Below, in pieces: positions 48,801 to 62,894 of a stretch of 64,000 bases of DNA. The notes beneath the pieces are model-generated. The model was not told the DNA's origin and did not search any database. It saw only the letters and a list, made by a program, of their open reading frames with translations. Every line of letters starts with the position of its first letter. Position 1 is the first letter of the stretch. This DNA comes from Pycnopodia helianthoides (Eukaryota; Echinodermata; Asteroidea; Forcipulatida; Asteriidae): assembly GCA_032158295.1 (NCBI GenBank), contig CM063248.1, forward strand, positions 17,284,787-17,348,786. The letters are read 5' to 3'. The position numbers were made by a program, and so were the translations under genes.

Positions 48801-51800
48801 CCCCGGAAACTGTTTAAATATTGTGAACTGGGATAACTAATTGTGGCTTACGTTTTCCATGACGTAACCTTTCGATTAATAGTCGAACTTGGTACACATA
48901 AATACTTTCAATTCAGTTTAACAAAGGTTCCGTTTTTGAATAGGTCAGATTCACGTTTACCGAACGTGACAACGCTGAATCCTTGGGAACAAGCCACTGA
49001 CTCGAGATAATTAATTTTTGATATTTTTTTGTCAACAAATAATGAAGTGCTTGTTTGCTTTACACGACTTTTGTGGTCTATACGCTGTTACAGAACCATG
49101 CACGGAACCATTTGTATTCTGTCACTCGGATATTACGCGTGATCAATTTTCAGACCCGGTCATATGTTGGACGACGAACGCTATAAACCGTGGCAGTGCC
49201 TACCTCCATGAATAAACAGTCAAACTAGAAAATAAAAACATTCTTCTGAAATTCATAATTTCATGAAAGGGTCTAACATTTTTTTTGTAGAATCTATTTA
49301 AAATGGGTTACCATACTTCGTAATTTGGTGGATTTCTGTATATCCGGGAATTCTGAAATGCGGAAGGACTTGAAGCACAGGCATGCCCTTTTAATGTATA
49401 GTTAGACATCTACTTTAAACCACAAGGAAAAGTTTTGTAAAGATCAGTATATAGGTAGGTTTAATCACAATTAGTCTTAATTCGAGACAGTCTTAAAGAA
49501 ATTGACTACGAGCATACGCAGTACCCAGAATGCGCCCTCGACCACGACTCTCGCCTTGAATAAAGTACGCCTCGCCATAAGTCTACCAAAATACACCTCC
49601 ATAAAAACCATCCTCCTTGCGAAATACTGAAATGCTTGTAGCTTGTATTCCCTGTAGTACATTGCAAGCATTCATTGGCAATTAAAGTCCTCCCAATAGA
49701 ATATAGATTGAACGGTAAAGCATAATTGCAAGTGTCAGTTGGGCGTGTCTGGACCCCCGATTCTAATCAACCGTGTGCGAGAGAACAAGGAGGGGGGGGG
49801 GGGAGCTCTCCTCCAGTTTACCTCAAACTCAATCCACATGTATTGGACCGCTGCCGCTCCCAAAAATAACATTATCCATTCCACTCGTGCAAATCTAAGA
49901 TAATTTTGGATCTGTCCTCGAAAAACAAGGCCGTAAAAGACATCGAAAAGACCTCAGCAGAGAGAAAAGAGTTGGCTATGCATGATTGTATGAAAAAAAA
50001 ATGGAAAACGTGCATGCGTCTGTCCTCGTTCTCAACTCGGGGCAGGAGTTAACGCAACCCGACCCCTCATACCTTAAATCTACCTGAGCTTTCATACCCC
50101 TGGGGTAGAAATCTGCATGTGTCTGCCTCATGCTCGCTCATGTTGGAGTCCCCTGGTCATTGGATCGTATTATATTTCCCGGATAAAAGGCATTTTTTTT
50201 CTTCATGGCCTGGGCGCCCAGGTAGTCAACACATATCTGTGTTTGTTTGTCTTCTGGAATAATATTGTTTTATGTTGGGAAAATCATGGGGGTGAGGTGA
50301 ATGTTGCTGGCAGAGGACCAGATGAGGACGTGCGGACACGTATATTCAGACATACGTCGAGTTCATGCTCTCGTTATCAAAACAATAATGAAGGTATAGA
50401 GGAATCCGGTATGCGAAAATGTCACAAGACATTACAACAGTAAGGAATGCGAACTGTCATAAACAGACCAAGAGCATTGGGACAGACCACAAGACTGCCA
50501 GTGGAAAGTATAGCATCGGTTACAAGACCCCCAAAGCTAAAGAATATTTAACGAGCAAAGAGTTTTCAACAAAATCAAGCAGTTTACCTTCAAAGTACAA
50601 ACTGGGTCAGCTCTTGTGTCGAGAGGTGTGGAACGCATGAGGGGGGGGGGGGGGGCGGGGGACGGGATCTGGATCTGTTTTGGGTACAGGTATTTATATT
50701 CCCCAAGTCCATGTTTGAAAAAATATCAAACAATGTTTATTTATTGAAATCGAGTAGCCCCTTTCAAGCGACACCTCTTGAAGAGAAAAAAAACACACAA
50801 AGTGAACAAGAACTTAACAATCCGACCACCCTGGGAGGAATTCACCGCTTGGAGTCAAACCCCCTTAGCGTACGGTTTGTGGCCCCGCCCCTCAGTATAC
50901 GCTCTGTCTCCATTTCGTTTTCTCAATTCGCTTGGAATTCCATCTACAAACACACTGGGATAATCTCATGTATCCAAGTGTAACCCCAGATAAGTTTGAA
51001 AGCAGACAGAACTAGCCCGGGAGAAATCTCTGTCTAATAGATTTTTTTCTTCTTCACCCAAGTTGCACTTTTGCTCCCATCTAGATAATAAAACTTCTTG
51101 CCGTACACACTGCCGCCAGGACCTTACAAACCCCTGAAATTGAAGTCAATATCGAACCCCTGGCATAAACACACTGGGGCCTACACCTTCTTGGAGTGGT
51201 GTGTTGTGACATATACGACGCTGGGCCGATAGTTCGGGCTATCTGTCCCTCACTGTCACCCTGACTGAAAAAGTCAACAACTCCTTCAGGTTTTTGTCAA
51301 AATCACTCAGGTTCAAAAGTTGTGACCTAATTTTCCCCCCATATTTTCCCTCTTTTTTTCATGGTTTCTTGTTCTGACCATTATTCACAGAATGCGCCCA
51401 AGTCAGCACCAGAGCAAACTTTTGACCCAGTTCAAATTCCCTGGTGCGACCCACCCCTCGGGGAAGATTAAATTTTGTGTGTGAGATGCGGAATCTTAAT
51501 GTAATTCCCATCCGGGAAAAAGGGTAGCTACTTGGGCCCACAGGAGTTCATCGGTTAATACAACCACGTGATCATCAGCCGATCTTGAGTAATGTCACTG
51601 ATAGTCGTGACGATCGTGGCTCATTTGCATATTCATAGCTTCAAATGAACAACTCAACGGACGTCTGTTGACCACGAAAGCTAATATGATAAAGTATATT
51701 TTTGAAGGAAAAAAATACGTATCACGTTTTGTATTACATACCGGTATGGAAAAGAACACGATTTTCATAATTTCATTTTACAAAAGAGCACAAACTAAAA

Positions 51801-53109
51801 ATAGGGAAAAATTGTCATATTTTGTTGGTTGTTTTCCCCGTAGTGAAGGTGAAATTAATAATAGTGACATTGACAAACTTGTCTCACTTAAATATCAATA
51901 GTAACCCCAAAGGCCTTTCCTCGGGGTTGAAATCTCCGTACAACCAGCTATAGATCCATTTGAATTGCATTTCACCCACTCCATTTGGCACACACGTCCC
52001 CCTTAAACCCCTAATCTAGCTCCTGTTTAAACCCGGGCCTGCACCATTATAGTCCGTGTGTACTTAGTAGTAAAAAATGCGAGCGGCAAACTGGAGATAA
52101 TAATCTTAAAAAGCCAAAAAATGAAATCGGGACTTGTTGTAGATTCATATCGACAGGAAATTACATATGTAACTGTGTCACATGTCGACCCTGTATAACC
52201 GTGATTAGCATCAAGTGACTCGCCGATGGCCGTGTTGGATTACACCGATTTATTACCCCATATTTCAGCCCCCTTGATTGCCCTCGAGAAACCCGACCCC
52301 AAATGAATAACTATACAGCCTCGATTAGGCAGAACAAAATGATCTTAATAAATTATTATATAGAACAATCTCATTGCAGAAATCACTTAACCCTGAGGAT
52401 TTCACTGCTATATTTCATGCAACTAATCTGTCTAAATCGGAATTTGAGGGGACCTCCATATTTCATGGTGTGACAAATTATAGCCAATGAGTTTGTCATA
52501 GTTCCACATTATTTTTTAACTTGTTAAAATACACACACACTAAATTATCCGAGAGCTACAGATTAATTTAACTAGATTTGAATATTAAATGCACATCTAA
52601 CTTCATCCCGATTACACATTTCTTCCTCACAGTTAATGCAAATAAAATAGAATGTCCGTTTCCGGAATGTTAAAAATACTGATGCAATATTTTATTGATA
52701 AGGTATGGTTCCGCGAAACGGCCACGTCGTAATCTATCAATCATTATAACAAATAAATCTAGCTTACAGTTGAACTGTGAACTTTGAACTTTTTGTCTAG
52801 GGGTCGGAGACATTTCCTATACGACAGGCACGTTCACTTTCTGTGATGAATATTATGTTTCAATAGCTACTGACGTCCATAAATACTGATTTTGGATTCA
52901 TTTGAACGTAACGTGTTTCATTTGATTCCGTTTACCAATTTTATTGTTCAGAGTACAGGAGGGGGGGGGGGGTGCAAACCCCAAACAGGGTTAACCTAAG
53001 TTCAGGATTGATGTAAGCATGATATTTTCCCCTGGTAAACTGAATTTCGCTCCGTGTAATTGCTCGCATTTGCTTGTACCCACAGAACAATGATTTCTAT
53101 AAAGTTTGT
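45863..53109. other. 7.2 kb intergenic, homopolymer runs only
   Basis: No gene, RNA or repeat family identified. Long G runs occur at about 46708, 47650-47667, 48213-48226, 49792-49803, 50641-50655 and 52962-52971. Reading frames of 60-108 codons (e.g. 50117-50443, 49477-49671) show no recognisable domain. Confidence 0.5.

Positions 53110-53110
<1 letters not shown>

Positions 53111-53151
<41 letters not shown>
53111..53151. repeat. Poly(T) tract of about 40 nt
   Basis: Uninterrupted T run; on the other strand a poly(A) that could be the tail of a retroposed sequence, but no target duplication or body was identified. Confidence 0.85.
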
Positions 53152-53154
<3 letters not shown>

Positions 53155-56100
53155 ATGAGTATAATTACCCGCTCATGTAAGAAATAGACTCCGGACATTT
53201 TTGAACTAAACGGGCTGATTTTAACCCCGTAACATCCACCAGAACTTATCTGAGGTCCACATCAGTTGACCTTTTTTTTTACACGGGCGTCAGATGTCAC
53301 TTGTACACTCCAGAGTAACTGAGTTGGAACAAATATAATGACAAAGCAATATTTTTCACAGAGTTTTCATTCTTCATCGCCAACGAAAGTGTTTTAATCC
53401 CAGCTCGTCGCCAGCATCCCACGCAGCCGCAGTGAACCGATTGTGCCGTTGTCAGGCTCAGTTAGCATCACCCGTGATTTACAAATTGTTTGTGTAAATT
53501 TTTTTTTTTTACGTCTGCGCCTCAGCGACACAGACACACTGCGCATATAAAACCCGACCGTGGTATCCCCGAGTTGAACTTGGCAAAATGTGTTAGTGTC
53601 CACAAAGTAATATTCACGGCATTTTATGGCCAATAAAATTAAACAAGATTTCTAAGCATATGCACGATTATACAGTTAATTATTCAATTTGAAGTTTACG
53701 ATTTAACGCATTGGCGACCTTGATGAGAAGCTGAAGTAGTTTTATGAGCATATCTGTTTTTTAAGGCACCGCTTAGCTTTGCAATTTTTCTTTTCGGAGA
53801 CGGATTTCCAGTGAACAACTGTTTACTTCACCTTTTTGTTCAAACAGCTTTTTTTTATTGCACCAATGGCCAGAACAGAACTTTACTTTACGACTGGAAG
53901 AAAAAAAAAAACGACAACAAACTTTGAAAACGAAGTATGTACCTCCTATTCAAGCTGGTACTGGAAATTTGATTAAAAAAAACAACATTTGAGAGACCCA
54001 GTCCCTCTTTTTTCCCCAACCTCTAAATACCGTTCTTATTATTCAATCAGAATTCCAGCAATGCAAGTGTTTTTTTCAGTGAGCCATTACTTTTCTTTAC
54101 AAGTTACGAAACACACCTAATGACCTTCTCCACGGAATGCGTACAGATTTGAAAAAAACAGTTTCATTCACTACTACGTGAAGAGAAATTGAAACCGCGA
54201 CGCTAACGACAAATGCACAGCCGCTGAAAATGTATAGTAGCCAAAGGGAGCCGACTCACATCAAAGTTCCTGTAAAAATAACTTTCTCCCCCATTGGGTG
54301 AATCTGGGACAGGTCAGTGTGGTGTTTGCACCCAGAAAATGAAGGGTTAGAGGTGGCAATTACATACCTCCAACTGTGATGGTTGTGGTGTTTTTTTCTC
54401 TTCAATCCGGGACCGTACAAGAAAACACGTTCAGGCGCAACAACTCCGTGTTCAATTAATTTATTACCTTGCTACAATTTATAATGGTTGCCGAATCCTC
54501 CAACTCAAGGGACCAACCGGTAAAGCATTCAACCATAATTATGAACAAAAGTTAAAGAGCCATGAAGACCGGAACACACGCCCCTGGAGTTTTATATACT
54601 GCCAAAAGTTTTCAATTGTGTAATAAAACATTCCCACTTAAAACTTGAGAGATTTGTTAAATAATAATCACTGAAATAAATGAAATTATTATATTAAACA
54701 ACCAGCAGTTCACCGGTACAATTGGTTGACCAACGAAGCCTGGTACTTTCGAGGCCCGCCATGATAATATCAATGTACGTTTCACGATAGCAACAAACTA
54801 AAAATAACCAAATTTTAGACACACAAGAAATGGCGCCTGACTCAAAGTTTCAGGGCATTTTGTACTCGTTACACTGTGCCCCCACCCTTCACCCAACTTT
54901 ACCAGCACCTTCCGTCCTCTAAACTCAACCAGCAACTTTTTACAGAAACGTGTTGCTAAAGGCCAATGATTTTTGTTGCTCAGATAAACCGCCAAGTCGG
55001 AAGTAAATAATGGCTTTCAGTAAGTCGTGTTCTACCTTTTGCCCGCCCTGCCGTCAGACTTGCTGTCAAGCACCCTTTTTTATACCCAAAGTAGCACCGA
55101 CACATTCGCCCGTTGCAAACCTACGTCTCTCCCCCCTAAACAACTAAGGGTAAGCCTCGCCTCTGGTCGGTGCTTAATCTTAGCCAGTACCATGTAAACC
55201 TTTTCTTGAACTGACCTTAAGACGGGGCAGAACCATTCACTTCCCGTCAATGATCGCGATTTGCTTTGTGCTCTGAACACTTTATAGCTAAACCAAGTAG
55301 TCACCTTTACATAAAACAAGATTTAACTCTGTAAATGTAGGCCTACGGGTGGGATTGTTGGAGCGGGGGGCTACAAGACGTGTGAATTCAGGAGTTCATT
55401 TTGTGTTAAAAAAGAAAAAAAAAGTTGGTATCAAAGGGTAGTCAGGCTTGTACGGTCAAATTTATCTTATATTGAAGTTCTTCCGATTTGGGGAGCAGTA
55501 ATTTACCTTGGAAAATCGCAATATGGTTTGTTGTAAACTAAGGACAATCGTCACAAGAGCACTTATCCATCCTTTAGAACAAACTCATTGGTTGGAAAGA
55601 GAACGAAGAAGTGGGCAATATGGTGTTTGTTATAATACCCCTTTTTTGCAATGCGTGCGGCCTTAAAAATATAATGCCTGGCCAGACTTTTGATCATCAA
55701 TATATATCTGATCTTTGTCTGATAGCCTTCGCTTCGCATGAAGATGTCTCCCAGATTCAATAATTACTTGGTCAACAACTGAATTCTCGTGGGGGTCCAA
55801 CTTACTACACACAGAAAAAGGAGTGTATGACCTGTAATTCCACTTGTGAATGATTTTCAATTGCGGTGAGTCCTTGGTTTGTGTGTGTGTGTGTGTTTTT
55901 TATGTCGGTGTCTGTTGCAATTATTTCGTGTGAAAGTGGAAGAGCTATTTACCACCCACTATTATGCACTTCGGTCAGTGGGGGAGTGTGAGGTCGGTTA
56001 TTCACGGTGAAACGGACTTTCTTGCGGTTCCTACTTTAAACTCATTATCGTAGACCACTTTTTGGTTAGATACGAGGCCCCCCTACTACCCTTGTGAAAC

Positions 56101-57544
56101 CATTACTGAGGGCCTGAAATATTTCACTCATGTCTGTGTTTTTTTTTAAGCAGACTAATTAAGCATAGCGTCTATCCAAACTTCCAATCTGGTGAGCTCG
56201 GTATATGAAAAAAAACAACGAGTTGCACGATGCACGTCATTCAAAAAACCGCAATTAAATTACGAAGTTTCATACAAACTTATTAACATTTTCAAAGTCA
56301 AAATCTGTCGGCATTCGTCTTGCCATCAAAATTAGGTCTATCGGTGATTGCTAAGGTGTCTTCGTCTCATTTCGGTCGCACGTGTGTTTTCAAAGATTAC
56401 TAACAAGGGGGAGGGAGGGCCAATGACCTTAATACTAAAAATGAAATGTAGCCGCCAAAATTACTGAGAGTTTTTTTGATCGGCGTTTCATTCTGCCACA
56501 ACTCAAAAGAGAAAAAAGGGGGCACTGCTGACTGAGTGACTTCGAAAAGGTGCCATGAGCTCACCTAAATGGTTATTGCATGAATCGATCAGTTCATAAT
56601 GACGAATGCTTGTTGTCAATGGTACCCAATGGAAAGAAAAGAAAACTGATTTCATAATGTCACAATGTGGTGTGCATTGAAATGGATGTGGTGGATTACG
56701 TGCTTTGAATTTGCCGAAAAAAAAAAAAGAGCATGCAAAAAAAGGTTGTTGTTTTTTTGGCAAAGAGGTACGACACAACAAAAGAAAAACGACAGAAGAA
56801 TTGAAGTAGCTTTTAGCTGCTTTGGTCGATTTGTTTGTTTCAGTTGTCGATCCTCTTCTGTTTCCATTGTCATAAAATATAATTGATTTGTTTTGTTGGT
56901 GCACGAAAGCCTTTTAACACGCTGTAAACCATGAAAGAATACACTTTACAGTTCATTATTACTTTAATCTATTGCTTGAAGTGATGAATTTTGCTGTCAA
57001 CTTTGCAGAAAGCAAAAGTTGGCCAGGGAATTCTGGTGTGGCATTGTGAGTTCGAGGAGCACATTCATCATTAATACAGCCAGCCAAACCACAATATCTA
57101 CCATTGTGATGTCGAATCAGCAGACATTACTATTAACAATAGCAAAGTACACTTCATGACATGGTTCGAAGTTGACTTCAAGCAAAAATATCTTTCCCTA
57201 AAAGTATCCTTCCATATATTTTGAAAGTATAAATGAGGACACAATCTTTCCTACATTGTATTATGTCTATTCATTAGGTCCAATTAGCTGTGATGTTTCA
57301 TTCACTTCAATGATGATTGTATACCGAATTTCACCAGTTAATTAAGTTGTAATGTTTTATTACGTATAAATGGCTATTTTCGACTTTGTTCATAGGGTAA
57401 AGTGCTTTAGACTTGGAGACTCCTCGGGAACCATTGTGAATTTTCGCAATGTTGAATTCTCGTCTATGAAATAACCACTTTTGTCTTTGTAGTAAGGAGA
57501 CATCATACCACTTATTTCAGATAACCGAACAAACTATTCTTCTC
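53152..57544. other. 4.4 kb intergenic, nothing recognised
   Basis: No supported gene. A short (GT)n run lies near 55880-55895. Frames such as 56503-56904 (133 codons, minus) are low-complexity, Phe/Lys-rich from A/T runs, and look like chance. Confidence 0.5.
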
Positions 57545-57785
57545 GCCAAGTCGTCTTGGTGATATAAATTAACAGGACAAGTCGACATCCTAGTTTCAGT
57601 AAAGACGTCTTGGTGAACAACATTATTAGGACAACTCGACATCTTAGTTTCAGCAAGTCGTCTTGGTGGGAGAATTTATCAGGACATGTCGACATCTTAG
57701 CTTAAGTAAGTCGTCTTGGTGAGATAAACTATAAGGACAAGTCGACATCTTAGTTTAAGTAAGTCGACTTGACGAGACAAATCAT
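57545..57785. repeat. 53-bp tandem repeat, about 4.5 copies
   Basis: CGTCTTGGT recurs at 57552, 57606, 57659 and 57712, and a variant CGACTTGAC at 57764, giving a 52-54 bp period. Each unit also contains GGACAAGTCGACATC with a central GTCGAC palindrome, followed by TTAGTTTCAGTAAGT-like sequence. Copies differ by several bases, so the array is old. Confidence 0.85.
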
Positions 57786-59139
57786 CACTTATCTGGATAA
57801 ATGGCATGGCACTCTTGGAGCTCCGCACCGAACAGACCCTTCTGGACTGGAGCCCCTTGGTGCAGAAATAAAGCAGGAAATTAATATTGATAAGTAATAA
57901 TTCAAGGGGGAGGTTCTGGAAAGAAAGGTCTCTTAACCTGAAATCTTGAAAATGTTAATAACTTTGAACGACCTCTCAGTTACCGGGTCAGCGTTCTCCA
58001 TTCCTTCGCATACTCTCCCCCTTTTAACACATTAACCATTGGCAAGCATGGCATCATGGGACATAACAAACACGGACACCTCAATGTGTTCAGGAGAGCT
58101 TGACCTCGTTGACCTCAAATCGATTGAGCATCCGGCGCCACTAAGGACGTGCTAACAGCCGCTCCCTTAGGTATCAGTCCGGTGTGTGAGGGCCAAATAC
58201 AACTTGTATGGACTCAATGGCAATGATGTGATACCCTAGAGGTATGACTGTCACCGATTTTAACTCCTGCAGATCAAGACTGAAGTGAAACAGACTTTGC
58301 TCGTACGATTTTTATTGATATTTTTTTACAAGATTTGTTTTTTCCCCGGAACTGTTGCTTTGATTGTACTTGAACCTGGGATTTGTCATATACCCCCCTT
58401 CTCCTTTGAGTTTCATTGTATTAGTTAATAATGATGTACGGGCAGGGTGGACAGAAGTGATGAAGCCAGTTTTCCACTTCACACGTAATTAATCATAAAT
58501 ACCAAAGAGACTGATATTTCACTAGAGTTTCGAGTTTTGCCGCCCACTATTGAAATGTACTATTCTTATGGTTAGTTGTGTGAATTATTGTCAATATTAG
58601 GGATAAATGTTACCATTACAATCGTCCTCATGGAGATCAATAAAACTAATACAGGGGGTTAGGATTCAGAAAAAAACATTAATAAAGCGTGGTCGATATA
58701 GCGAACGGAGCCAACCGTGGTCCCTGCGACCTACAAATCCTTCTCGCTTTTTGCCTTTTGCCGCAAAATTGTCTCGGCGACATATGCTCGAACTCTATTC
58801 CAAAGCATTCAGTGGGACATAGTCACTCATCGTCCCCAATTGCTTCAACTCAGAATGCTGTAATAAGGTGCAATTCCATTACCATTTTTTGGGTTGCCTC
58901 TCCCCCTCGGAGGCGGGGACTGAAGAATTTCCCAATTAATTTATCCGCCACACTGTCGCAGTGGATTTCCGTAATGGTTTTTACATGATTGTACAAATTG
59001 AGACATAAAGTCAAAGTGTCTCATGAATGGCGAAGTATCGTAGTTCAAAACAAGTGCATGGATAATGCATGTAATAACATTATTGTGTATCTGTGTCCGG
59101 AAGAGCTGGCAATGTCTGTAACGTCATTGTCCCTTTTTT
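57786..59139. other. Intergenic, nothing recognised
   Basis: No gene or named repeat. Overlapping 70-99 codon frames at 58607-58988 match nothing I know. Confidence 0.5.
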
Positions 59140-59380
59140 TTTTTTTGGTCAACGTAATGCTGATTTATTTACAGGCAAAATTATCAAGAAAGATACAATA
59201 AAAGTCATCTGTGAAAGTTTCAGCTGAATGCAGCGTCTAAATGTTGAGAAAACAGCAACAACAACAAAAGTGTAACGGTATTTTTTTTTATCAAGAACAT
59301 CGGCCACGTTTACCTATAGGTGACAGCGGGTACCAGCCGCATCTCTGGACGTAGCGCTCACTAATGGACACCACGGAAAT
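59140..59380. mobile_element. Partial, diverged copy of the 38063-38489 MITE
   Basis: Shares TCAACGTAA, GAAAGATACAAT, GTGAAAGTTTCAGCTGAAT, GAGAAAACAGCAACAAC and GTGACAGCGGGTACCAGCCG with that element. Lacks clear termini. Confidence 0.6.
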
Positions 59381-62300
59381 TTAAATCTCAAAAACTCACC
59401 TTGATTCAAATCGGTCGACGTACTTTGATTAATCTCTAATCAACGAGGCATTTCAGACGAAATAATTTTGCAGGATGCTTACCATCTTTGCCATCGTTAT
59501 AACAAGTAACCTTTCGTATATAGAAATTACACCATTTTTTTTACCAGAGGTCATTCCAAAGTATAATCCTACATCTAAGCCCTGAAATGGCTTGGATTTA
59601 AATTAATTATTTCGGGCAAGTATGAAATTTGTTTTGTTCATAGTTGAAGTGAGCCGTGGTATTTATCTGTTTTTTTTAAACTTCGGAACTTCAAATCAAA
59701 ATCACTTTCGGGTCGATTCGAAGGTTACACCTCACTAGTTTAATTACCGATTACATGAAACGGAATTAACAAGCGAATCTCTCAACCATTTCAAATTGCT
59801 CTTCGCCAAAGGTGAATTGGGTATGGCGCTGAGGTTATGCTAGAAAATAGCACTCTTTTTAAAAAAGTTTATTGTTTCTTTGTGTTAAATCTCCCCCAAG
59901 TTGACAGTTCTAAAGAGGAAATCGGTGTGCACGAAAATACACAAGTTAGCGAGTTCCTTTTTTTAATTAAACAGCAGGGTTCATCTAAGACTACGACTGT
60001 CGCCTTAGGGTGTGAACAACAAAGAAAGATAATCTTCAAAACCACTGAAAGTGATTCCACGTGATGAATTAAACGGCATACATGAAAGACCGTTTGATAT
60101 CTATTGGGACTTTTTCCCCAAATCGCATCGGGCCCGGGCGAAGGACAAATATGTTTGTACCCTTCAAAATTGAAATTATGACGGTTCCAAAAGGTCAACA
60201 AGGCAGGTCATGTTCAGGACCTGGGGGGGGAAAAGGGGCGAGAAAGGGGGACATGGCGTCTCGGATAGCTCAGTCCTTTATGGTCACTACCTTTTTTTTT
60301 TTTTTTTACACGTTTTAAATTTCCAACCACCCTCCGCTCTATGATTGGTTGTAAACTATCACCTTACGTTATGACAAGGATATTTATGTCGCTGGTGTCC
60401 CACATTGTGGTTGGCCGGAGCGTGGACACACATATTGGAGCCATCACCAACTGAGCCTTGACAGAAAGGCAACACCCTTGACCATGTTGTCACCCTATTG
60501 GCTCATAATTAGAATAGGAGATTAAACCATCTGCAAAAAAAAACAAGTGTTTCCCTTTTCTTGTATAGTTGTGAGGGTAAACGCTCTGAACCGTCAGACA
60601 GATGGCGAAAGCTCGCCCGAAACACCGGCAGGGACGACCAATGGCACGCGGGGGACACCTCCCAAGGATTTGGGGCATCTACAAGATCACCTTTTGGCCC
60701 TCTTGCAGACGCCCAGGCTCCCTTAACAGACCTGACTATAACCTGCTATTAGATATGTTCCCTATATTTCTTTTCTGAGAGGGGGGGGGGGGGACTTGTT
60801 TACTCGCCCGACTACCGATTTATCGGAAATATTTTCATCGGTGATCGTGGGTTATTGTCCGCATACGGAACGGGGTCAAATGCTGATTGGGACGGCATTG
60901 CTTGATCGTAATGAACACGATATCGAATAATATGAGGTGGCGAAATTTTTTTTTCCCGGTATTAAGTGATGAATTTCACGGCAAATATATAGAGAAGCAT
61001 TTTAATAGAAAAACAACACACGGTCATCGAACCTGGCTCTATATAAAAGGAAACCGCACCGGGCTGTCCTCCTGGACAGGGGGTGGCGAAGATGAAAAAT
61101 GGGACCATCGATGGGCAGTTCAATATCACCACAAAGCTTTGGGAACAGGACACCACCACACCATTTATTAAACCCTCCCTTGCATCGCTGCGTGCGTACG
61201 CGATCTTTTTGTTCCGTAAATACCTTTCCTTCCATCAAATAAAAGAAAAGATTTGGTGAAATTAAATCCATTTGTCACCTCCCAGGGAATGTTTTTTTTC
61301 CCCACTTCCTCACTCGGGCGCTTATTGTAAGAATCCCTCAAAATATTTAGCAGGTATCCGTGTGGTACATCTTATTTCGATGACAAAAACAAACCACAAT
61401 TTTAAAAAGTCGTTGACACCGAATACTTGTAAAACGTTTAAAAAAAAACAAGTGTGATCTACACCCAACTATGCAAGGGGAGGTTAGACAACAAAAGTGT
61501 TTGTTTTATTTTGGTGTTTTCGTCAACAGGAATGTGCAGGAAACGATATAGCTGAGGAAAAACCCTGGGTTTTGTGTCTCAAAACCGACTGAAAAGAACT
61601 GAAAACCGCCGGCTTATGTAGGTAGACTATGTAGGTTTGTGGTGGGCGTATTGGGGCCGTATTGTTGGGCTTGTCAGTTTGAACATCGGAATGTACGGGT
61701 GTGGGTCATTTTAAATATCAAATTGTTGACATTCGGGGCATGTTCGCTTCGCTCCATTTCAATATTTTTTTTCCTCTCTCGTAGAGTCATGCTGTATTGT
61801 TTTCATTTCCTTTCACCTTTCAATAATGTTTTATCAAAGTAGGCCAGCGATGATTTATTGGTCTCGTAATGTGTAGTTTGTAATTAGTTTCGTGTTAAAT
61901 CGAACCTCCACTGGCAGTTTCAAACACCGTCCAAAGAAAAACAACATCAACACATCCATAACTCGGTTGTAAAATCCATAACTCACGTACTAATGTGCAT
62001 AAACTGTAATTTGTGAGGAGTTTGAAGTTGTTTAGAAATTGGTCCATTGAATTGATCGTGTCTGGTATATTGTGCCAATAAAATGCTTCTAAGCATCATA
62101 TCTTGGGACTTTGCACAATGTGTCTACTCAGTGACACGATGACGTGAGCAATGTGTTGAACAGAATAATATTTGAATTCAGTCTCTGTGTATCTAATGAT
62201 ACTCTTGCAATGATTGAGCAAATAATACCTCAAAAACCTACTCAGTATCTTATTTATCGGTTCTGTTTGACCTTTTCTCTTTCCTGCCCAATTCGAATTA

Positions 62301-62894
62301 CTTGCCGCCTGTCTGTTTTTCTGCATTATCATACACGCTATTTATAAAGTTTATTATAAAGTTATTGTTAAATATTTTTTGTAAATATAAAAATCTATTT
62401 GAATATGTGATTATAAAAAGTTTACGGCGCTGTGTGGTTCCCATGTAACTTATCAAATTTCCATCACACCAGTCATATCAATAACATGTTGCAATTACAT
62501 GTTAAAAGGCAACCTGGGTGTGCCTGTGCAATTCAATTGAAAACCACAATTTAGCCAATAACCGCTACATTACAATCTGACAGGCCAGGGAGCAGGCCGT
62601 GTAAAGTTCGATTGGGGACACCCTCAGCCTCCCATGGGGGTGTGCTGTAAACCCCCTCAAGGGTGTCTAAGGTTTCTATCAGCGGGTATAAATGTCATAG
62701 ACTCTCTCAGGCGAGAAAAGGAACATAGTGTGATTCTTAAATTACCTCTGGTGTAAAGCTACATGAATGAGCGAGACAAATAATCCACACAGGTACACAA
62801 ATATAATATAACAATAATAACTCCACAAATATCAAAACGCGTATCCATGCTAATTGTAACCGAGTTGACTCAGAAGGACTAGCGCGGGTCCTGT
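59381..62894. other. 3.5 kb intergenic, nothing recognised
   Basis: No supported gene. TATA-like words such as GGGTATAAATG near 62685 exist but no downstream coding sequence was found in the window. Confidence 0.5.

Noticed and set aside
50117..50443. 108-codon plus-strand frame
   Set aside because: No domain, no splice or promoter support, interrupted context with homopolymers.
56503..56904. 133-codon minus-strand frame
   Set aside because: Low-complexity product of A/T and homopolymer runs, with overlapping frames on both strands and no domain.
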